Part shown: positions 57,672 through 64,000 of the stretch, in pieces
Layout: each line of letters begins with the position of its first letter
How positions within the stretch are numbered: position 1 is the first letter of the stretch
Origin: an uncultured Myxococcales bacterium
Lineage (GTDB): Bacteria > Myxococcota_A > UBA9042
Length of the DNA stretch: 64,000 nucleotides
Assembly: GCA_903883645.1 (NCBI GenBank)
Contig: CAISBR010000004.1
Span: 1 to 64,000, forward strand
Direction of reading: 5' to 3'
The notes under the pieces: model-generated
Told to the model about the DNA's origin: nothing
The model's input: the letters and a program-made list of their open reading frames with translations, nothing else
Databases searched by the model: none
Position numbers and translations under genes: made by a program

Positions 57672-58769
57672 ATGAACTGGCGCGTGTTTGGGCTGATCCT
57701 ACTTATTACAATGGGTTGTCGACGCAGCCCGGCGCCGATGGCTACACCGCACGCGGTGCCAGAGCCTCAGGCCGTCTTGGCCAACAAAGCCCTAGATTTG
57801 TTCAGGGATGCCACCATCACGGGTAATCCGCCGGCAGGAGCGCCGGACTTGCTGCAAGCGATCGCGGCGATCAAAACCGAGGCGACCAAGCCGGCCCTGG
57901 GCAAGCTGGCCGCGCTGGCGACCCCGGCATCGGTGGCACGGCTGGCTGACCGCACCCGCACCGAGGCGGGGCTGGCGGGGCGACTGCCGCTCACCCCGGG
58001 CAGCGTCTTGGCGCGCTTTGCCAGTAAAATCGAGGCTGTAGAGTACCTTGGCGCGCGGGCGGCGGTGCGCACCGTGGGCAAGCCCCAGCCGCAGACCTCG
58101 TGGTTCTACTACCGCAACGGCGCCTGGCTGCTCGACTTGGCCGACACGCGGGCGCTGCAGCCGGCGTGGACAGGCCCCATAAACTATGAGAATCACTCGG
58201 TAACTCTGGCGCAGGCTTTGACTCCGAGCGGCGATCCGCAGCAGCCCCTGGTCGTGACGCTGCATAGCGACAAGGGCGACGTCCACTGCCTGCTGCACGA
58301 GCAGCAAATGCCCGAAATCGTGGCACATTTTGTAGGTCTGGCCACCGGCGCGCGGGCATCGCGCAAGGCCGAGGCGCGCACCATGGAAAACGTGTGGCAG
58401 CACAAGCGCTTCTACGATGGCACCGTCATTTATCGCGCCCTGCCCGGCCGGCGTATCGAGGCGGGCGACCCCTTCAGTCTCGGCACGGGTCACGCCGGTT
58501 TTCGTCTGGCCGATCGCTTCGATCTCAGCCTGCGCCATAGCATTGCTGGGGTGCTGGGTCTGCTGCCGCTCGGGCCGCACAGCACCAGCTCGATCTTCTA
58601 CATCACGCTGCAGGCCGAGCCCGATTTCGACGATCACGGCGTGATTTTTGGCCTGTGCCGCGATCTCGACGTGGTCGACCGCTGGAGTCGCCAGCCCAAA
58701 GGCAGTATTGTACTGAATCATTTCGACTTTTCGCGCGGATGGCCCAGCGAGGCGCCCGCCCCGCATTGA
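57672..58769 (+). CDS. Cyclophilin-type peptidyl-prolyl isomerase lipoprotein
   Basis: MNWRVFGLILLITMGCRRSP lipobox; VTLHSDKGDVHCLLHEQQMPEIVAHFVGLATG, RFYDGTVIYRALPGRRIEAGDP, SSIFYITLQAEPDFDDHGVIFG. Confidence 0.85.
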   Translation: MNWRVFGLILLITMGCRRSPAPMATPHAVPEPQAVLANKALDLFRDATITGNPPAGAPDLLQAIAAIKTEATKPALGKLAALATPASVARLADRTRTEAGLAGRLPLTPGSVLARFASKIEAVEYLGARAAVRTVGKPQPQTSWFYYRNGAWLLDLADTRALQPAWTGPINYENHSVTLAQALTPSGDPQQPLVVTLHSDKGDVHCLLHEQQMPEIVAHFVGLATGARASRKAEARTMENVWQHKRFYDGTVIYRALPGRRIEAGDPFSLGTGHAGFRLADRFDLSLRHSIAGVLGLLPLGPHSTSSIFYITLQAEPDFDDHGVIFGLCRDLDVVDRWSRQPKGSIVLNHFDFSRGWPSEAPAPH

Positions 58770-58800
58770 CGGCAGCGGCTGCAATCGCAACACTGGCGCC

Positions 58801-59691
58801 ATGGCCTCGCATCCCATCGTCCACGGGCTCTCGATCGACGTCGAAGACTGGTTCCATATCCTAGACTGCGAGGGCAGCCCCGACGCCAGCCGCTGGGCCG
58901 AGTTGCCATCGCGAGTAGAACGCAACACCGGCATCTTATTGGATCTTTTTGACCGCCACCGCGTCAAGGCGACCTTTTTTTGCCTGGGCTGGGTGGCCGA
59001 GCACTTCCCGACCGTGCCGCAAGAAATTGTGCGCCGCGGCCACGAGTTGGGTTCGCACAGCCATTTGCACGGTCTGGTGGGGCCCCTTGGCGCCGAGAGT
59101 TTTGCCCGCGACCTCGACACCTCGCTGCAAGCGCTGCAACACGCGACGGGCACCACGATTAAGTGCTTTCGCGCGCCCGGCTTTTCGCTGACGCGCACCG
59201 AAGTGGGCTGGGCGCTGCCGCTGCTGGCCTCGCGCGGTATCGACCTCGACTCGTCGCTTTTCTTGACCGACCGGGCCCACGGCGGCCTGCCGCTGGGTCG
59301 CCAAGATCCGTTTACCATCCAGCTACACGACGGGCACAAACTGCTCGAAGTTCCTGTGATTCCGCGTCGTTTTGGCAACCGCGATCTCGCGTTTTCGGGC
59401 GGTGGCTACCTGCGCCTGCTGCCCCTGCCCCTGCTGCGCGCCAGTTTTGCCGAAGTCGAGCGCCAGGGTCATGGCGCGGTGTGCTACCTGCATCCCCGCG
59501 AAATTGATATCGATCAGCCGCGAATGCCGCTGCCGCCCCAGCGCGCTTTCAAGTATTACGTCGGCCTGGGTAGCGTGATGGCCAAGCTCGAGGCGCTGCT
59601 GCAGCAGTTTCATTTCGGCACGTTGCGGCAAATGGCCGAGCGCAACCCACGCGACCGCTCGATTTCGCTCGACAATCTGCTGCGCGGCTAG
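58801..59691 (+). CDS. Polysaccharide deacetylase family protein (XrtA/PEP-CTERM-locus-like type)
   Basis: SIDVEDWFHI, VKATFFCLGWVAEHFPTVPQEIVRRGHELGSHSHLH, FRAPGFSLT NodB motifs. Confidence 0.88.
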   Translation: MASHPIVHGLSIDVEDWFHILDCEGSPDASRWAELPSRVERNTGILLDLFDRHRVKATFFCLGWVAEHFPTVPQEIVRRGHELGSHSHLHGLVGPLGAESFARDLDTSLQALQHATGTTIKCFRAPGFSLTRTEVGWALPLLASRGIDLDSSLFLTDRAHGGLPLGRQDPFTIQLHDGHKLLEVPVIPRRFGNRDLAFSGGGYLRLLPLPLLRASFAEVERQGHGAVCYLHPREIDIDQPRMPLPPQRAFKYYVGLGSVMAKLEALLQQFHFGTLRQMAERNPRDRSISLDNLLRG

Positions 59692-59781
59692 CCTTGGCGG
59701 GCCCGTCTGCGGTTGCGCCAAGGTCGCGACGTTCCTAGCATGCTGGAGCGGCCCGCGCAGCGACCGTCAGGAGGGCTTTTG

Positions 59782-60957
59782 ATGTACCCAACTTTGCCTC
59801 GCTGGTGGCTTGTGTGCGGTCTACCTTTGGTGCTGATCGCCACCGCACTGAACACACAACTTGCTGTAGCATCACCATTTTCTGGCGCGAACCAGTTTGT
59901 GGGCAAGTCGGTGGTGCCCGATAGCAACGACCAACACTTCTTTGCGGGCGCGCATTTTCAAGTCGCACCGGTCAAGGCGGTGATTCAGTCGGTGGTAAAG
60001 AAGAAGGTGAATGACTACGCGGCACAAAACCCCGGTGCCGCGCAGATGGTCCAGTACATGCAGTATGTGGATGCCAAGCAAGTCAAGCAGTTTGCCGACA
60101 GTGGCCAGGTCGAGCAATACAAGGCCGAGCTGAAGAAGCAGCTGGCGGCGCAAGGGCAGACGCTGACCGCCGACCAGACCGCGCAGATCAACGCGATCGA
60201 CTCGAGCAAGCTGAAGATGCTGGCCACCGTGGTGCAGATGTACCAAGAGCCTGAACCGACTACCACATTTTCGCTCGAGCCCTACGCCGGCTTTATCGCC
60301 GGGCCGCTGATGGTGACGGCGCAGGTGCCGATCGCCGGTTTTCATACGAGCGCGCAAGATACGATGGTGCTTGGCAATCCTGGTCTCGACGTGCGGCTTG
60401 GCCAGCACTTTGGTCTGCAGGGCGCGGCCTTTGCCTATGCCGTGGGTGCGTCGGGCTGGGCGCCGCTGGGCAGCGAAGACTCGAGTACCATTGTGCTTTC
60501 GAACGTGCTCGCCTCGCCGCGCTACATGCACGACTACGCGTCGTGGACGGGCTACGGTGTGTTGGCGGCCGAGCTGGCGGTCTTTGACCTGCAAGTGCGC
60601 GGCGAATACGTCGAGATGCGGCCGTCGTCGAGCCTGAACAGCGACTCGAATCCGCTGAATGACTTACACTTAATGCGCTACGTGAACGCGGGTGCCGCGC
60701 TGTCGACCGACATGGGCTTTGTGGGTCTGTCGCTGGCGGTCGATGGCCTGTTCAACGTGAAGAACGCGCCGGCGTACAATAATACCTACTTTGTGACGGC
60801 GGGCATGCGCTTGTTCTTGAAAAAAGCCCAGATCGGTGCTGCCATCCAGTTGCCGCTGGCCAAACCGGGCGACGGCGATACGGTGCCGGTCGGCGGCATC
60901 AACCTGGGCTCGCCGGCGAGCGTCAACATGCTGCTCAACGCCCAAATTAGCTTGTAA
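59782..60957 (+). CDS. Secreted outer-membrane barrel-like protein with N-terminal helical region
   Basis: Signal peptide MYPTLPRWWLVCGLPLVLIATALNTQLAVA; helical VKQFADSGQVEQYKAELKKQLAAQGQTL; C-terminal alternating beta strands ending LLNAQISL. Confidence 0.55.
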   Translation: MYPTLPRWWLVCGLPLVLIATALNTQLAVASPFSGANQFVGKSVVPDSNDQHFFAGAHFQVAPVKAVIQSVVKKKVNDYAAQNPGAAQMVQYMQYVDAKQVKQFADSGQVEQYKAELKKQLAAQGQTLTADQTAQINAIDSSKLKMLATVVQMYQEPEPTTTFSLEPYAGFIAGPLMVTAQVPIAGFHTSAQDTMVLGNPGLDVRLGQHFGLQGAAFAYAVGASGWAPLGSEDSSTIVLSNVLASPRYMHDYASWTGYGVLAAELAVFDLQVRGEYVEMRPSSSLNSDSNPLNDLHLMRYVNAGAALSTDMGFVGLSLAVDGLFNVKNAPAYNNTYFVTAGMRLFLKKAQIGAAIQLPLAKPGDGDTVPVGGINLGSPASVNMLLNAQISL

Positions 60958-60969
60958 CATACGGATCTT

Positions 60970-62289
60970 ATGACCAATCTCAATCCGGCGCGCGCCGTGG
61001 TGGCCGACGCTTGCGGCAACATCTTTGATCACCCCGAGCTGCTCATGCTGGCGTGGGACGGAGAAGTCTGGCGCCAGCCGCGGCCCGAAGAGCTGATTAC
61101 GCTGCCTAAGGGCTCGGATATGTTTGTGCTTCCGGGTCGCATTCCCTACGCGGTCGACCCCGAGAGCGACGAGCCGGTCGAGGTGATTGGCGACGACGAC
61201 ACCGGGCAACTGCAGGCCGTGGCTGCGTTTGTTGCGCCGGCCTATGCGCGGCTGCTGCACCCGGCCTACGACACGCCGGCCGGTGCGCCCGATCTGACGC
61301 TTTATGCTTATACGGCAGTGGGTTGGCGCGATGGGCGCTTTGTAGTGCCGGCGATGCGCGTCGACGCGGACCAACGCCAAGACCCGTACCGCTTCGATAT
61401 CGACGAGGTCGAGGCCGGGGTCCGCAAAATCCGCAGTGAACACCCGCAGAACAAAGCCTTAGAGCACATCGAGCACTGTGCCCTGGTCTACCACTGCCGG
61501 GCGGCGCAGAACTTTTACTTGGGCCGGTGGGAAGCGCCGATGCCGGCCGCCAGCACCTGCAACGCCGCGTGTATTGGCTGTATTTCGGACCAGAGTGGCT
61601 CCACGTTCGAGGCGAATCACGAGCGTATCGCCATCCCGTCGCACGCCGCCGACCTGGTCGAGCTCGCATGTCTGCATTTTGAGCGCGTGCCCAATGGCGT
61701 GGCGAGCTTTGGCCAAGGCTGCGAGGGCGAGCCGCTGATGCAGTGGAAAGCGCTGCTCGATACCGTAGTTGGCATCCGTCAGCGCACCAAGGCGGGCGTC
61801 ATCAATCTGAACACCAATGCCTCGCTGCCCGACAAGGTGGCGAAGCTGGCCGAGGCCGGACTCGACTCGATACGCATCTCGCTCAATTCGGCCCGACCGG
61901 CGCTGTACCGGGCCTATTACAAGCCGCGCGGTTACGATTTTGCAGACATCGTGCAGAGTGCCCGCGAGATGCACCAACGCGGCAAGTACGTGTCGCTAAA
62001 CTACTTTGTATTTCCAGGGGTTTCGGACTCACCGGCCGAGATCGAGGCGCTGGCGCAGTTCATCGAAGAAGGTGGCGTCGATCTGATTCAACTGCGCAAT
62101 CTGAATATCGATCCTGAGCTGTACTTGCGCGCACTGCCCGAGGGGGCGGTCGATCAGCCGATTGGCGTGCTCGAAATGGTGGCCGAGCTGCGGCGGCGCT
62201 TCCCCAAACTGCGCTTTGGCTACTTTAACCCGGCCAAGACCAAGTTCGGCCGGCCAGGACCTACGCCAGGGCCTAACACAAGTAACTGA
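60970..62289 (+). CDS. Radical SAM protein
   Basis: STCNAACIGCISDQSGS (CxxxCxxC); VINLNTNASLPDKVAKLAEAGLDSIRISLNSARPALYRAYYKPRGYDFADI. Confidence 0.88.
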   Translation: MTNLNPARAVVADACGNIFDHPELLMLAWDGEVWRQPRPEELITLPKGSDMFVLPGRIPYAVDPESDEPVEVIGDDDTGQLQAVAAFVAPAYARLLHPAYDTPAGAPDLTLYAYTAVGWRDGRFVVPAMRVDADQRQDPYRFDIDEVEAGVRKIRSEHPQNKALEHIEHCALVYHCRAAQNFYLGRWEAPMPAASTCNAACIGCISDQSGSTFEANHERIAIPSHAADLVELACLHFERVPNGVASFGQGCEGEPLMQWKALLDTVVGIRQRTKAGVINLNTNASLPDKVAKLAEAGLDSIRISLNSARPALYRAYYKPRGYDFADIVQSAREMHQRGKYVSLNYFVFPGVSDSPAEIEALAQFIEEGGVDLIQLRNLNIDPELYLRALPEGAVDQPIGVLEMVAELRRRFPKLRFGYFNPAKTKFGRPGPTPGPNTSN

Positions 62290-62459
62290 TCTGCAAATTA
62301 TTATTCGGTGCACTTGCGCGACTGCTGCGACCTCGCCAGAATCGCTGCGACTGTAGCCCGATCAACCGCAAGCGCTAGGCACCAAGACCTCGTATTTACT
62401 AGCGAAAAGAAGCTGCCACCGCGATGGCGCACCGCAGCACCGACCGAGGAGGACGCCCG

Positions 62460-64000
62460 ATGGCCCGCATCTACTTCTACAGCGACGAAGGCGAGTTGCT
62501 CGACGTCGAGGTCAGCCCCGACTACCCCGAGATCAGTGTCGGTCGACAGGCCAGTTGTGAGATCCGCTCGGCCGGCCAAAGCGTGTCGCGGCGCCATGCC
62601 CGTGTTTACTTCGACCAGGGGCAGTACATCCTGCAAGACCTCAATTCGTCGAACGGTACGTTCTATTCGGGCACGCGGCTGCCGGCGGGCGACTCGGTTG
62701 TGCTCGAGGACGATGCGTTGTTTGCGTGCGGTCAGTTTGAGCTGCGGCTTGCTTACGAAGAGGCCGACTTGCTGATGGCGGAGCAGGGGTGGGACCAGCC
62801 GGGGGCTATTCCGCCGCCGCCGCCGCCGCCGCCACCGCCACCGCCGCCACCGCCTGGACCGCAAGCCTGGGTTGACGCGGTCTCGGCTATTCCGCCGCCG
62901 CCCCCTCCGCCACCGCCACCGCCGTCGTTTGTGGAGAACTTGGCGCCGCCGCCACCGCCGCCGCCTCCTCCGCCACCACCTCCGCCGCCGCCGCCGTTTG
63001 TGGAGAACTTGGCGCCGCCACCGCCGCCACCGCCACCACCACCGCCGCCGCCGTCGTTTGTGGAAAACTTGGCGCCGCCGCCGCCCCCTCCGCCGCCCCC
63101 TCCGCCTCCGCCACCGGCACAGAGCCTGGGGGAGCCCGAGTGGGTAGAGGTGGATAGTGCGACGTTGCCGGCCGACCGCGATGGGCTGCCGACTCTGGGC
63201 CAGCCGGTATGGGCGCCCACAGCGCTGCCAGTAGTGCTTGATCCGCCGGTCGAGGTAGGCGCTGCGGCAGTGCCGGCGCAACGCGCCCAGGGCCCCGGCC
63301 CCACGTTGGCCTATGGCTCGACCGATGCCGCAGCCGCCATCGCCGCGGTCGCAGCCCCACACCGCGGCACGCCGGCACCACTGGCCGAAGCGGAACAAGT
63401 GGAGCCCGAAGAGGTCGAAGACTCGCTGCTCGACGCGATGGGCATGGGCGACGACGAGGCCCCTGCGCCGGCGGTAATCACAGAGGGCACTGAACGACCG
63501 ACTGCAGAAGCTGAAACCGCGCCCCCAAGCGAGCTGATTGCGCGCATTTCGCAGGCTGCGCAAGCCGAAACCGAGACCGAGCAGCCCGTGGCCGATGCCG
63601 CCCTCCTAGCCGAGATCGACGGACTGCGCGCACAACTCGCCGCCAGTCAAGCGGCATGGGCCGAGGAGCACGAGCACGCGGCGGCCGCAGAAGGCTTGGC
63701 CAGCCAGCGCGCAGACGAGCTTGAGCAGGTGCGCCATGCGCTGCAGCAAGCGGAAGCCGCTGTCGCGGAAGTGCCGGCTGTGGACCTCGAGCTACCCACT
63801 CGACTGCAAGACGCGCAAGACTTGCTCGACCAAGCGCGTGCGGAGCTCGCCGATGCCGATGCAAGGCTGGCCCAGGCCGACGCCTACCGCCAAACTGTTG
63901 AAGCCGAGACCGTTGCGACCCAAGCCCTGCTGGCAGCGAAGACCCGCGAGGCCGACGAACAGCGCGAGCTTGTGGATGGCGAGCGCCTGACGCGGCGCCT
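62460..64000 (+). CDS. FHA-domain protein with four poly-proline tracts and coiled-coil, truncated at window edge
   Basis: Manual translation from ATG 62460: MARIYFYSDEGELLDVEVSPDYPEISVGRQASCEIRSAGQSVSRRHARVYFDQGQYILQDLNSSNGTFYSG (FHA); no stop to 64000; not in ORF track. Confidence 0.88.
   Translation, partial: MARIYFYSDEGELLDVEVSPDYPEISVGRQASCEIRSAGQSVSRRHARVYFDQGQYILQDLNSSNGTFYSGTRLPAGDSVVLEDDALFACGQFELRLAYEEADLLMAEQGWDQPGAIPPPPPPPPPPPPPPPGPQAWVDAVSAIPPPPPPPPPPPSFVENLAPPPPPPPPPPPPPPPPPFVENLAPPPPPPPPPPPPPSFVENLAPPPPPPPPPPPPPPAQSLGEPEWVEVDSATLPADRDGLPTLGQPVWAPTALPVVLDPPVEVGAAAVPAQRAQGPGPTLAYGSTDAAAAIAAVAAPHRGTPAPLAEAEQVEPEEVEDSLLDAMGMGDDEAPAPAVITEGTERPTAEAETAPPSELIARISQAAQAETETEQPVADAALLAEIDGLRAQLAASQAAWAEEHEHAAAAEGLASQRADELEQVRHALQQAEAAVAEVPAVDLELPTRLQDAQDLLDQARAELADADARLAQADAYRQTVEAETVATQALLAAKTREADEQRELVDGERLTRR
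62811..63116 (+). repeat. CCN-triplet low-complexity tracts encoding four poly-Pro runs separated by FVENLA-type spacers
   Basis: Direct reading: PPPP...GPQAWVDAVSAI PPPP... SFVENLA PPPP... FVENLA PPPP... SFVENLA PPPP... Confidence 0.9.

Noticed and set aside
62753-63304. Minus-strand Gly-rich 183-aa ORF
   Set aside because: Reverse complement of poly-Pro codons in the FHA gene (CCN/GGN artefact).

Overview
This 64 kb window is high-GC and almost entirely coding. Its repertoire (lipoproteins, Cys-rich repeat proteins, FHA, TonB receptor) suggests a Myxococcota/deltaproteobacteria-like chromosome; the taxonomy is inference only. I saw no integrase, transposase, CRISPR array, rRNA or prophage block. 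Housekeeping genes recognised: folC, dut, galE, slyD, siroheme genes (cobA-like SUMT and precorrin-2 dehydrogenase), a lone MlaE-type permease, prfB with a programmed +1 frameshift, tRNA-Glu and tRNA-Lys, lepA, an ECF sigma/anti-sigma/Spy-like operon, hisD, NUDIX, ALDH, a gph-like HAD phosphatase, prolyl oligopeptidase, cyclophilin, polysaccharide deacetylase and radical SAM. Accessory content is dominated by secreted or lipoprotein Cys-rich modular proteins. The most interesting loci are: (1) 43176-44987, a predicted TAXI-type periplasmic binding domain fused to a pentameric ligand-gated ion channel, whose start overlaps (ATGA) the stop of a prolyl oligopeptidase; (2) 48120-57505, a five-gene minus-strand surface locus with a giant Cys/Asp-repeat plus PPC-like lipoprotein, a Cys-rich repeat lipoprotein, a secreted tail-fibre/collar-like protein with a P-domain, a beta-barrel candidate and a small lipoprotein sharing a C-terminal module; (3) a TonB-CTD::TonB-receptor fusion; (4) an FHA/poly-proline/coiled-coil protein running off the right edge. 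Two edge CDSs (1-927 minus, 62460-64000 plus) are absent from the ORF track because they are truncated. All family calls come from motif reading by eye, with no database search.
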